NCBI RefSeq assembly: GCF_000613945.1
Contig: NZ_BAJY01000003.1
Coordinates: 1-64,000 of the forward strand
Length of the DNA stretch: 64,000 nucleotides
Source of the DNA: Prevotella falsenii DSM 22864 = JCM 15124
GTDB lineage: Bacteria; Bacteroidota; Bacteroidia; Bacteroidales; Bacteroidaceae
Direction of reading: 5' to 3'
In this document: positions 1 through 8,030 of the stretch, one piece after another
Numbering within the stretch: the first letter of the stretch is position 1
Layout: each line of letters opens with the position of its first letter
Position numbers and translations under genes: made by a program
Notes under the pieces: generated by a model
Databases searched by the model: none
What the model saw: only the letters and a program-made list of their open reading frames with translations
What the model was told of the DNA's origin: nothing

Positions 1-20
1 GTAAATAATTGTTCTTTTCT

Positions 21-28
21 TACCTTTG
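21..28 (+). promoter_or_regulatory. -7 promoter box of the first gene
   Basis: The sequence TACCTTTG fits the Bacteroidetes -7 consensus TAnnTTTG. The matching -33 element would lie at or before the left edge. Transcription would start near base 35. An ATG-like or alternative start at base 26 would therefore fall inside the promoter, so the real start codon must be at 65 or 74. Confidence 0.6.
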
Positions 29-64
29 CAAGCAATAACAACGAAATATCTAAACAACAACATT

Positions 65-2395
65 ATGTTATCAATGAAGAAAGTGTATGCCATTGTTACA
101 GCCTTGGCACTGTTTTCTACCGCTGCAAAGGCGCAGCAAGCCATTCGCGGTTGGGTAGCCGACGAGCAACGTTCGCCCATCGAGTATGCGAACATTATAG
201 CCCTTTCCGTGCGCGATTCATCGCTCGTTACAGGGGCAGTAACCGATAATGGGGGCAAGTTCCTGCTTACTTTGCCTGCCAACAGCACCCAAGTCTTCTT
301 GCGTGTTTCGGGCGTTGGTTACGAACAGCGTAATGTTTCGCTGCCCCTTGTCGGCGATACCCTGTTGTTAAAGTCGGAAGCCAAGACGATGGAAGGCGTA
401 ACCGTAACGGCTCAACGCCCCAAGATGGCAATACGAAACGATGCCCTTGTTACCACAATTGTCGGTTCGTCGCTGGCAAAAGCTGGCTCGGGCAATGATG
501 TTCTCAAGCATATTCCGTTGCTGACGGGCAAAGAAGGCAGCTATTCGGTAATCGGACGCGGTGCAGCAGTTATATACATAAACAATAGAAAGATAACCGA
601 CGCCACCGAAATAGAGCGTCTTAACTCGTCGGACATTAAGGACGTCGAGGTCGTAACCAATCCCGGTGCCCGCTACGATGCGACGGTGAGTGCCGTTATC
701 CGCATTCACACGGTGCGCAGGGTGGGCGACGGCTTTGGTTTCGATGCACGCACGTCGGCTTATTATTGGGAAAACTGGGACACTTACAATCAGCTCAATA
801 TGTATTATCGCCGCAACGGCTTGGAGCTGACGGCCGGTTCGGCTTACAATTTTAGCAATAACTTAAACAATCAGACCACTACCAACGAGGTACAGGCAGC
901 TGATTTGTGGACAAACAAATGGACAGGCGAGAGCCGTTTTCGCAATACGAACAACAACTACACACTTTCGGCAGCCTACGAGTTCAATGCCAACCATGCC
1001 GTTGGCGCACGTTTCTTCACCAATTTGCTTGTCGGTGCAAACTACGGACACTCCGATTTCTCTACCGATGTACTGAAAAACAATGCGTTCTACGACCATA
1101 TAGAGTCGCAAATACCGAACAGAAGCACTGCCATTCCCAACAAAAGCCTCTCGGCTTACTACGTTGGAAAGGTGGGAAAGCTGAACATCGACTTCAATAC
1201 TGATTATTATTACGGCGAAGAAACCGAACTTCACACAACGAAAGAGCAAAGTGCCAACTACGATAATCGCACGGTAACATCTGCGGGAACGCACCTGAAC
1301 AAGTTCTTTGCAACCAAGCTGGTGCTTTCTCACCCGCTGTTTGGCGGCAGCTTATCGGTCGGAAACGAGAACGCTTTCACCAATCACGAGCAGAGTTACA
1401 CTAACCAAGAAGGCATTGTAGCCAATGCAGTATCGACCATTAAGGAGCGCAACAACGCTTTCTTCTTCGAGTACAGCCGCCCCACACCTATCGGTCAGCT
1501 TATGGCAGGACTGCGTTACGAGCACGTAAATTCCGACTATTACGACCAAGGAGTGTACAGCCCGGAGCATAGCCGCACTTACAATCAGTGGTTCCCGTCG
1601 CTCACTTTCGCAACACAAATAAAGAAAGTAGGCTTGCAACTCTCTTATTCGGCAAAGACATCGCGCCCTTCTTACAACCAGTTAGGTACGAATGTAGTTT
1701 ATATGAACCGCTTTACGCGCCAGAGCGGCAACCCTACGCTGAAGCCGGCAACGCTGCACAACATCTCGTTTGTGAGTAATTGGAAACTGCTCACCTTTGT
1801 TGCCAACTACACACAGACGCATAACAAGATTATGTATTGGAACGAAAAGGAAGGCACTGATGAGAATATCACAACGCTACGCTACCGCAATTTCGACAAC
1901 TTCCCGGCCCTGACACTGAGCCTTACCGCAGCACCGACAATCGGCGTATGGGCTCCGCAGCTCACATTGTTCTGCCAAAAGCAGTGGTTCGACATAGAAC
2001 GCTTGGGCAGCAAGTTCGATTTAAGCAAACCGATATGGGGCTTACAGTGGGACAATTCGTTTGAATTCAACCACAATTGGACGGCAGAAGCATTCTTGCA
2101 AGTTACTTCTAAGGGTATGACAGAGAACACTGAGCTTACCAGAACCACCTGCGCATTCAACTTTTCGGTAAGAAAAACATTCCTGAACGACCGCCTTTCC
2201 GTTACCGTAGGCGTAGACGACCTTTTCAAACGCACCGCTAATCAAGTCATACTCTACACGAATAACCTTAAAACAAATGTATTTCAAGACTTCGATAGCC
2301 GTGAAGTCTACGTTACGTTGCGCTACAAATTCAACACAGCACGCAGCAAATACAAAGGTACGGGCGCAGGAGCAAACGAGCGCAGCCGTTTCTAA
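65..2395 (+). CDS. Outer membrane beta-barrel family protein (TonB-receptor-like)
   Basis: The start is taken as ATG 65, with ATG 74 (MKK) equally possible. A hydrophobic signal peptide ends near AKAQQA. Next comes a CarboxypepD_reg-like beta-sandwich of about 80 residues, a plug-like segment (VTVTAQRP, then IGRGAAVIYINNR and IKDVEVVTNPGARYDA), and a long run of alternating strands with many Tyr, Asn and Arg that ends in a barrel. At about 776 residues it matches the OMP_b-brl_3 outer membrane family, which looks like SusC/TonB receptors but often has no known ligand. It has its own promoter and no co-directional neighbour. The substrate cannot be inferred. Confidence 0.8.
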   Translation: MLSMKKVYAIVTALALFSTAAKAQQAIRGWVADEQRSPIEYANIIALSVRDSSLVTGAVTDNGGKFLLTLPANSTQVFLRVSGVGYEQRNVSLPLVGDTLLLKSEAKTMEGVTVTAQRPKMAIRNDALVTTIVGSSLAKAGSGNDVLKHIPLLTGKEGSYSVIGRGAAVIYINNRKITDATEIERLNSSDIKDVEVVTNPGARYDATVSAVIRIHTVRRVGDGFGFDARTSAYYWENWDTYNQLNMYYRRNGLELTAGSAYNFSNNLNNQTTTNEVQAADLWTNKWTGESRFRNTNNNYTLSAAYEFNANHAVGARFFTNLLVGANYGHSDFSTDVLKNNAFYDHIESQIPNRSTAIPNKSLSAYYVGKVGKLNIDFNTDYYYGEETELHTTKEQSANYDNRTVTSAGTHLNKFFATKLVLSHPLFGGSLSVGNENAFTNHEQSYTNQEGIVANAVSTIKERNNAFFFEYSRPTPIGQLMAGLRYEHVNSDYYDQGVYSPEHSRTYNQWFPSLTFATQIKKVGLQLSYSAKTSRPSYNQLGTNVVYMNRFTRQSGNPTLKPATLHNISFVSNWKLLTFVANYTQTHNKIMYWNEKEGTDENITTLRYRNFDNFPALTLSLTAAPTIGVWAPQLTLFCQKQWFDIERLGSKFDLSKPIWGLQWDNSFEFNHNWTAEAFLQVTSKGMTENTELTRTTCAFNFSVRKTFLNDRLSVTVGVDDLFKRTANQVILYTNNLKTNVFQDFDSREVYVTLRYKFNTARSKYKGTGAGANERSRF

Positions 2396-2507
2396 GCCAC
2401 GACGAGGGTGCGGAAAATGCGTTTTCCATGCACCGTTTTCCGCGTTTTTCGGGGCTGAAAATGCGCTTTTGTAATTATCTGATAATCAACTCTTTGCAAA
2501 CCGTCGA

Positions 2508-2573
2508 AATTGTCTTATAAGAGAATTAAAATTGTCTTATAAGAGAATTTAAAATGTCTTATAAGACAATTTT
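2508..2573. repeat. Three-unit palindrome array, core CTTATAAG, 22-bp period
   Basis: The octamer CTTATAAG occurs at 2514, 2536 and 2558, exactly 22 bp apart, in an AT-rich context (AATTGT before, AGAATT after). It sits between two convergent genes in a 326-bp gap. Its geometry matches the other arrays at 6912, 22253, 37980, 49899 and 60112. Confidence 0.85.
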
Positions 2574-2643
2574 GAGTGTTTGCGCAGAGAGATAAAGCGT
2601 TGATAGATTATCTATTGGTTTATACACATGTATGAAAACGAAA

Positions 2644-2695
2644 TTAAGGCAGTTTCTAAAAACCGGCTTTATTGGATTTTTAGAAACTGCCTTAA
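2644..2695. terminator. Perfect 19-bp inverted repeat between convergent genes
   Basis: Bases 2644-2662 are exactly reverse-complementary to 2677-2695, with a 14-base loop. The inner arm TTCTAAAAA/TTTTTAGAA resembles hairpins at 4473 and 49941. The position between convergent genes suits a bidirectional terminator, although there is no long T-run. The rest of the 2396-2721 gap holds only the palindrome array. Confidence 0.6.
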
Positions 2696-2721
2696 ACCTG
2701 TTTTAATATGTTATGGGGATA

Positions 2722-3045
2722 TTAATGCAAGGTAGATTTGTATTGTTCTTTTATTCGTTGTTCCACTTCTTCAAGTGTTTTGCTGCTGCTTAGTCTGCTT
2801 TTTATGAGACGGAAGCCGTACCAGACGATGACCATTCCGAGTGCTGCAAGGAGGAATGTCCATACGTTGCCAAGGTTAAAGCCCTGTATAAACTTTTCGC
2901 AGATAACGAACCCGCCAATAGACACAAGGTAATCGAGCCAACTCGACGATGTGTAGCTTTTGCTTATGCGTTGGTATTCTTCGTCGTTTGCGAGCAGTTG
3001 TTGGCGGTTGGCTTGCCAAAGCTGTTCAAATTGCTGTTCTGTCAT
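2722..3045 (-). CDS. Small two-helix membrane protein of unknown function
   Basis: A 107-residue protein not recognised as a characterised family. A charged N-terminal helix (about residues 1-30) is followed by two hydrophobic segments (about 36-55 and 61-82) and a charged, probably coiled C-terminal tail (SKTLEEVEQRIKEQYK). This layout suggests an inner-membrane hairpin with both ends on the same side. It lies downstream of hemW on the same strand with its own candidate promoter in the 61-bp gap. Codon use looks ordinary for the window. Confidence 0.65.
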   Translation of the reverse strand: MTEQQFEQLWQANRQQLLANDEEYQRISKSYTSSSWLDYLVSIGGFVICEKFIQGFNLGNVWTFLLAALGMVIVWYGFRLIKSRLSSSKTLEEVEQRIKEQYKSTLH

Positions 3046-3073
3046 AAATGTAAGTTTCTGTTAATTCTGCGTG

Positions 3074-3081
3074 CAAAGATA
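3074..3081 (-). promoter_or_regulatory. -7 promoter box of the small membrane protein gene
   Basis: Plus-strand CAAAGATA is TATCTTTG on the minus strand and fits TAnnTTTG. It lies about 29 bp upstream of the start codon at 3045. No clear -33 element is seen. Confidence 0.4.
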
Positions 3082-3106
3082 ATGAAAAAAACGGTTTGAT
3101 GCGGTT

Positions 3107-4285
3107 TTAAACGTACATTAATTCGCTCATAACGAAATCGCTGACGTAAATTCCATTGCGCGTAAGGTGCAGATGGTTGCGGGTTATGGCAAGCAAACCC
3201 TGCGAAATGAGTGGGGCAGAGGCTTTCGTAATGTGCTCTTTGTAAGGCGAAGGCAATGCGGCGAGGTCGATGCCGCTTTGCGTGCGCAGGGCTGTTGTTA
3301 CCATATCGTTGTAGTGCGTGTCGGCATCGATGGTTTCCACTTCGCAGACAGGGCGGTTGTTCGCAATTCCATCGATATATTCTTGCAGGTTGTCTACGTT
3401 CCAACGGCGTGTGAAAAGGTTGTAGCTGTGTGCCGATGCGCCTATGCCGAGATAGGGTTTGTCCGCCCAATAGGCACTGTTGTGGCGCGAACGGAAAGGC
3501 GAAACGGCAGTATGGGCGAGTTTGGCAAAGTTGCTGATTTCGTATTGCTCGTAGTTGGCAAGGGCAAGGCGGTCGATAAGCGTGTCGTACATGGTGCGAT
3601 AAAGTTCTTCGTCCATATCTTTCACTTTGCCTTTTTGCAGAAGTTGGAAAAGCGGCGTGCCCTCTTCGTACATCAGGCTGTAAGCCGAAATATGCTCAAT
3701 GTCCAAGGCAATGGCTTTGTCGATGTCGGTTTGCCATTCTTGCAATGTTTCGTCGGGGAAACCGAACATAAGGTCGATGGAAATGTTTTCTATGCCTGCA
3801 CGGCGCAGACGGTCGATGGCAGTCTGCACATCGGCGGTTTTGTGGCGGCGGCGCAGAAACTTCAGACGCTCGTCCGAGAAAGTCTGTGCACCCATCGATA
3901 TGCGATTGATGGGCAGATGCTTTAGGTTTTCGGCAAATTCGGGCGTTATATCGTCGGGGTTACACTCAAGGGTTATTTCCATGTCGTCGCGGTTGGGCAT
4001 TCTGTCGGAATGGTTTTCGGCAATGCAGCGGAATATTTTCTCGATGTGGCAGGCACGCAGTTGCGACGGTGTACCTCCTCCGAAGTAGATGGTTTCGAGG
4101 CGTTCGGCAGGGTCGGACTTCTCTCCGAAGATGTAATGCCTTTGTGTTGCCATTTCTTTGCATAGTGCGTCCACATATAAATCGACTAATGCCGACTTTT
4201 CTGCATGGGGCGTTACGGTGGAATAAAAGCCACAGTAAACGCACCGGCTCGCACAAAAAGGAATATGGATATAGAGTCCTGCCAT
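3107..4285 (-). CDS. hemW: Radical SAM heme chaperone HemW
   Basis: A 392-residue radical SAM protein. The N-terminus carries HIPFCASRCVYCGF, a CxxxCxxC iron-sulfur motif of HemN/HemW type, followed by YFGGGTPS and the conserved RISMGAQTF region. The C-terminal winged-helix region of the HemN family is present. HemN proper carries a different motif and an N-terminal extension, both absent here, so HemW is the better call: a heme-binding protein thought to deliver heme to membrane enzymes rather than a coproporphyrinogen oxidase. The length is normal for the family. It is transcribed divergently from EF-G2. Confidence 0.88.
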   Translation of the reverse strand: MAGLYIHIPFCASRCVYCGFYSTVTPHAEKSALVDLYVDALCKEMATQRHYIFGEKSDPAERLETIYFGGGTPSQLRACHIEKIFRCIAENHSDRMPNRDDMEITLECNPDDITPEFAENLKHLPINRISMGAQTFSDERLKFLRRRHKTADVQTAIDRLRRAGIENISIDLMFGFPDETLQEWQTDIDKAIALDIEHISAYSLMYEEGTPLFQLLQKGKVKDMDEELYRTMYDTLIDRLALANYEQYEISNFAKLAHTAVSPFRSRHNSAYWADKPYLGIGASAHSYNLFTRRWNVDNLQEYIDGIANNRPVCEVETIDADTHYNDMVTTALRTQSGIDLAALPSPYKEHITKASAPLISQGLLAITRNHLHLTRNGIYVSDFVMSELMYV

Positions 4286-4334
4286 CTTATTATATAATAT
4301 AATGTATTATGCCTAAACAATAATTACTTGTTTG

Positions 4335-4342
4335 CAAAAGTA
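4335..4342 (-). promoter_or_regulatory. -7 promoter box of hemW
   Basis: Plus-strand CAAAAGTA reads TACTTTTG on the minus strand (TAnnTTTG). It is 50 bp upstream of the hemW start. No convincing -33 element at the usual spacing. Confidence 0.45.
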
Positions 4343-4378
4343 GCAATATCTTTTAATACTTTGCTAAAATGTTGTAAA

Positions 4379-4386
4379 TAGTTTTG
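4379..4386 (+). promoter_or_regulatory. Possible -7 promoter box of EF-G2
   Basis: TAGTTTTG fits TAnnTTTG. A TTTG at 4360 is only 15 bp upstream, closer than usual. If used, it would give a leader of about 170 bases that contains the terminator-like hairpin at 4473. Confidence 0.3.
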
Positions 4387-4472
4387 GCGGTATGAAAGAA
4401 AATGCCTAACTTAGACGGCGGTAGCGGTAAGTATTGCTTATCGCTCGACACAGAACATAATACTAACAACCT

Positions 4473-4548
4473 AAAGGTGGGCTTCTAAAACCAAATCTAT
4501 CATAGATTGCTGCCTGCGTGTAGACCTTTTAGAAACAACCTTTTTTTT
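4473..4548 (+). promoter_or_regulatory. Terminator-like hairpin in the EF-G2 leader
   Basis: TTCTAAAA (4483-4490) pairs with TTTTAGAA (4527-4534), extended outward by AAAGGT against AACCTTT, and is followed directly by eight T (4541-4548). This has the form of an intrinsic terminator but sits only about 15 bases before the EF-G2 ATG. The upstream gene is divergent, so there is nothing on this strand for it to terminate. Attenuation of EF-G2 is a reasonable inference. Confidence 0.45.
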
Positions 4549-4562
4549 AATCTATCGTGGTT

Positions 4563-6725
4563 ATGAGAGTATATCAGACAAACGAAATCAAGAACATTGC
4601 ATTGCTTGGCAGTGCGGGTAGCGGCAAGACTACTCTTGCCGAAAGTATGTTATTTGGTGCCGGTATTATCAAACGCCGTGGCACAGTGGAAGCCAAAAAC
4701 ACAGTTTGCGACTATTTCCCAGTAGAACAGGAATACGGCTACTCGGTATTCTCTACTGTTTTTCATGTTGAGTGGAACAATAAGAAATTAAACATAATTG
4801 ATTGTCCGGGAAGCGACGACTTCGTAGGAGGAGCGATAACAGCACTGAACGTTACCGACCAAGCCGTGATACTTATAAACGGACAATACGGACCCGAAGT
4901 AGGAACACAAAACAACTTCCGCTACACAGAGAAGCTGAAGAAACCTGTAATCTTCTTAGTCAATCAATTAGATTCCGATAAGTGCGACTTCGACAACGTG
5001 ATGAACAGCATGAAGGAAATCTATGGTTCAAAGTGTGTGCAGATACAATACCCAACCCAAACGGGTGCCGGCTTCAACAGCATCATTGATGTTTTGCTGA
5101 TGAAGAAATACAGTTGGAAACCCGAAGGCGGTGCTCCTATCATCGAAGACATACCTGCCGAAGAGATGGATAAGGCGATGGAGCTGCACAAAGCGTTGGT
5201 CGAGGCTGCTGCAGAGAACGACGAAACACTGATGGAGAAGTTCTTTGAGACCGAAACACTTACCGAAGACGAAATGCGCGAGGGCATTCGCAAGGGTCTT
5301 GTGGCACGTAACATCTTCCCGGTGTTCTGCGTTTGTGCCGGAAAAGATATGGGTGTGCGCCGCTTAATGGAATTTCTGGGCAACGTAGTGCCTTTCGTCA
5401 GCGAAATGGACAAGGTACACAATACACGCGGCGAGGAGGTTACACCCGACTCAAACGGCGCGGAATCAATCTATTTCTTTAAAACTGCCGTTGAACCGCA
5501 TATCGGCGAGGTGAGCTACTTTAAGGTTATGAGCGGCTCTATTAAGGTTGGAGACGATTTAACCAACGCAGACAGAGGGTCAAAAGAGCGCATTGCACAG
5601 ATATTTGCTTGTGCGGGGGCAAACAGAATCCCTGTCGAGCAACTTAATGCAGGCGACATTGGTTGCACCGTGAAGCTGAAAGACGTTAAAACGGGTAACA
5701 CGTTGAACGGTAAGGGTGTGGAACAGCACTTCGATTTCATTAAGTATCCTAATCCCAAATATACCCGTGCCATCGAGGCGGTAAACTCTCAAGACACCGA
5801 AAAGCTTATGGCTGCCTTGCTGAAGATGCGCCAAGAAGACCCAACATGGATTATCGAGCAAAGCAAAGAGCTGCGCCAGACCATCGTGAAGGGACAAGGC
5901 GAGTTCCACTTGCGCACTTTGAAGTGGCGTTTGGAGAACAACGAGAAGCTCCAGACCGTATTCAAGGAAGCACGCATACCTTATCGTGAAACCATTACCA
6001 AGCAGGCGAAGGCGGAATATCGCCACAAAAAGCAGAGCGGTGGCGCAGGACAATTCGGCGAAGTGCACCTCATTGTAGAACCATACGCAGAAGGAATGCC
6101 CGACCCGACAATGTATAAGTTCAACGGACAAGAGTTTAAGATGAACATCAAAGGCAAGGAAGAGAAAGCCTTACCTTGGGGCGGCAAGCTCGTATTCATC
6201 AATTCTGTTGTCGGCGGAGCCATCGACACACGCTTTATGCCGGCCATCTTGAAAGGTATTATGGACTGTATGGAGCGCGGACCATTAACCGGAAGTTATG
6301 CCCGCGACGTACGTGTCGTTGTTTACGATGGTAAGATGCACCCCGTAGACTCTAACGAGCTTTCGTTTACGCTTGCTGCACGCCACGCATTCTCTGATGC
6401 CTTCAAGATTGCGGGACCGAAAATTCTCGAGCCAATCTACGATTTGGAAGTGTATGTGCCGAGCGATTACATGGGCGATGTAATGAGCGACCTGCAAGGA
6501 CGCCGTGCCATGATAATGGGAATGGACAGCGAAGCCGGATACCAGAAGCTGCAAGCCAAAATTCCTTTGAAAGAATTGTCAAGCTACAGCATCTCCTTGA
6601 GTTCGCTGACAGGCGGTCGTGCAAGTTTCACAACCAAGTTCTCAAGCTACGAACTCGTGCCTAACGAACTCCAGCAGACCCTCATTGCCGAGCACGAAGC
6701 AGAGGTTAAGGACGAAGAAGAATAA
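4563..6725 (+). CDS. fusA2: Elongation factor G paralogue (EF-G2 type), GTPase motifs altered
   Basis: A 720-residue protein with all EF-G domains. ATG 4563 (MRVYQTNE) is preferred over the in-frame GTG at 4557. The P-loop is GSAGSGKT (residues 16-23 from this start) and the G4 motif is NQLD instead of NKMD. The G3 motif is DCPGSDDF where EF-G has DTPGHVDF, so the catalytic His is Ser. The switch I stretch RGIT is replaced by YGYS. Such changes fit the Bacteroides EF-G2 group, reported in B. thetaiotaomicron to drive translocation without GTP hydrolysis during nutrient limitation. Canonical fusA, normally beside the str operon, is not in this window. A terminator follows at 6768. Confidence 0.88.
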   Translation: MRVYQTNEIKNIALLGSAGSGKTTLAESMLFGAGIIKRRGTVEAKNTVCDYFPVEQEYGYSVFSTVFHVEWNNKKLNIIDCPGSDDFVGGAITALNVTDQAVILINGQYGPEVGTQNNFRYTEKLKKPVIFLVNQLDSDKCDFDNVMNSMKEIYGSKCVQIQYPTQTGAGFNSIIDVLLMKKYSWKPEGGAPIIEDIPAEEMDKAMELHKALVEAAAENDETLMEKFFETETLTEDEMREGIRKGLVARNIFPVFCVCAGKDMGVRRLMEFLGNVVPFVSEMDKVHNTRGEEVTPDSNGAESIYFFKTAVEPHIGEVSYFKVMSGSIKVGDDLTNADRGSKERIAQIFACAGANRIPVEQLNAGDIGCTVKLKDVKTGNTLNGKGVEQHFDFIKYPNPKYTRAIEAVNSQDTEKLMAALLKMRQEDPTWIIEQSKELRQTIVKGQGEFHLRTLKWRLENNEKLQTVFKEARIPYRETITKQAKAEYRHKKQSGGAGQFGEVHLIVEPYAEGMPDPTMYKFNGQEFKMNIKGKEEKALPWGGKLVFINSVVGGAIDTRFMPAILKGIMDCMERGPLTGSYARDVRVVVYDGKMHPVDSNELSFTLAARHAFSDAFKIAGPKILEPIYDLEVYVPSDYMGDVMSDLQGRRAMIMGMDSEAGYQKLQAKIPLKELSSYSISLSSLTGGRASFTTKFSSYELVPNELQQTLIAEHEAEVKDEEE

Positions 6726-6767
6726 ACCGAAAGAACATTTTGCATTTGCAAAATACATAAAAACAGC

Positions 6768-6808
6768 AAGAGCCGACATGCCGTACAGCGTGTCGGCTCT
6801 TACTTTTT
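6768..6808 (+). terminator. Intrinsic terminator after EF-G2
   Basis: AAGAGCCGACATGC (6768-6781) pairs with GCGTGTCGGCTCTT (6788-6801), six-base loop, then ACTTTTT. Confidence 0.85.
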
Positions 6809-6911
6809 AAGGACAATTGCACCCCAATTCCAACGCCGTCGCAGGGCGATATTTCGTGTAGAAAAAGCACGTCCGTAATCTACAGTGTTTCAATATGATA
6901 TGATGGGGTGA

Positions 6912-7036
6912 AAAATATGACGTCATATTTCACCAAATATGACGTCATATTTGCTCGGAAATGACGTCATATTTGTCCGAATATGACGTCATATTTTCTG
7001 AAGATGACATCATATCCGTTTAAACATGACATCACA
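6912..7036. repeat. Six-unit palindrome array, core TGACGTCA, 22-bp period
   Basis: GACGTC occurs at 6919, 6941, 6963 and 6985, then GACATC at 7006 and 7028. The spacings are 22, 22, 22, 21 and 22 bp. Units read ATATGACGTCATATTT, with decay in the last two. It occupies the gap between EF-G2 and the glycosyltransferase (6726-7200), which otherwise holds the terminator at 6768 and the promoter at 7148. Confidence 0.9.
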
Positions 7037-7147
7037 CCTATCCGGACATCTGAAAAACAGAGCCGGAAAACCCCATCGCACCTTCCCCGTACAACAGGTT
7101 TCTGCATTCTCTTTTAACAACCTTTTAGGCGCAAACCGTTTGTAACA

Positions 7148-7179
7148 TTTGGGATATTCGGATATTTGTTTTACTTTTG
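7148..7179 (+). promoter_or_regulatory. Promoter of the glycosyltransferase gene
   Basis: A -33 TTTG (7148-7151) and a -7 TACTTTTG (7172-7179) are separated by 20 bp, a textbook Bacteroidetes promoter. Transcription would begin near 7186, leaving only about 15 bases before ATG 7201. The in-frame TTG at 7177 lies inside the -7 box and is excluded. Confidence 0.75.
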
Positions 7180-7200
7180 CAACAAAGAATATATTTGCGT

Positions 7201-7947
7201 ATGACAAGCGACAGCATAGTAATAATACCTACATACAACGAAAAAGAGAATATGGAGAAGATTATCCGAGCCGTTTTCGGTTTGGAAAAATGCTTCCATA
7301 TCTTGGTTATCGACGACGGAAGTCCCGACGGAACAGCACAGATAGTTCACCGATTAATCGAAGAAGAGTTTGCCGACCGTTTGTTTATCATCGAGCGTTC
7401 GGGCAAGTTAGGACTTGGCACAGCTTATATACGTGGTTTCCGTTGGGCGTTGGAGCACGGCTACGACTACATCTTCGAGATGGACGCCGACTTCAGCCAC
7501 GACCCCAACGACCTGCCCCGATTGTATGCAGCTACGCACGACGAAGGCTTCGATGTGGCAGTCGGCTCACGCTATGTCAGCGGCGTAAACGTTGTAAACT
7601 GGCCCATCGGACGTGTCCTGATGAGCTATTTTGCCAGCAAATATGTACGTTTCGTAACCGGATTTCACGTCCACGACACCACGGCAGGCTTTGTTTGCTA
7701 TCGCCGTAAGGTGCTGGAAACCATTCCGCTCGACGAAGTTCGCTTCAAAGGCTATGCCTTCCAGATAGAAATGAAGTACACGGCGCACAAGATAGGGTTT
7801 AAGATAAAGGAAGTGCCCGTTATCTTTGTAAACCGCCGCGAAGGCACAAGCAAGATGAGCGGAGGCATTTTCTCGGAAGCCTTTTTTGGCGTTATGCGTT
7901 TAAGAATAGACGGCTGGTTCAGGAAATATCCCCCCATTAGGAATTAA
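7201..7947 (+). CDS. Polyprenol monophosphomannose synthase-like GT2 glycosyltransferase
   Basis: A 248-residue family 2 glycosyltransferase. N-terminal VIIPTYNEKENM opens the nucleotide-binding fold, DDGSPDGT (about 40-47) binds nucleotide, and DADFSHDP (about 93-100) is the metal-binding motif. FQIEMKY and the FVNRREGTSKM region near the C-terminus are typical of dolichol-phosphate mannose synthases. It lacks C-terminal membrane helices, so it is the soluble, peripheral type that makes a lipid-linked sugar on the cytoplasmic face, probably from GDP-mannose. Start chosen at ATG 7201 from the promoter position. A terminator follows at once. Confidence 0.8.
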   Translation: MTSDSIVIIPTYNEKENMEKIIRAVFGLEKCFHILVIDDGSPDGTAQIVHRLIEEEFADRLFIIERSGKLGLGTAYIRGFRWALEHGYDYIFEMDADFSHDPNDLPRLYAATHDEGFDVAVGSRYVSGVNVVNWPIGRVLMSYFASKYVRFVTGFHVHDTTAGFVCYRRKVLETIPLDEVRFKGYAFQIEMKYTAHKIGFKIKEVPVIFVNRREGTSKMSGGIFSEAFFGVMRLRIDGWFRKYPPIRN

Positions 7948-7960
7948 ATAACAGCATAAT

Positions 7961-7994
7961 AAAGAACGCTTTCATCTCGGAGGCGTTCTTTTTA
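7961..7994 (+). terminator. Intrinsic terminator after the glycosyltransferase
   Basis: AAAGAACGC (7961-7969) pairs with GCGTTCTTT (7983-7991) followed by TTT. Confidence 0.8.
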
Positions 7995-8030
7995 TACGTT
8001 TAATAACAACCCTATTTTGTTGTTTTCACG

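Noticed and set aside
3167..3925. A 252-codon plus-strand frame
   Set aside because: Antisense shadow of hemW, which has clear family motifs on the minus strand.
6912..7036. CRISPR array
   Set aside because: Units are short palindromes every 22 bp with near-constant spacers of about 10-14 bp; there are no unique spacers and no cas genes.
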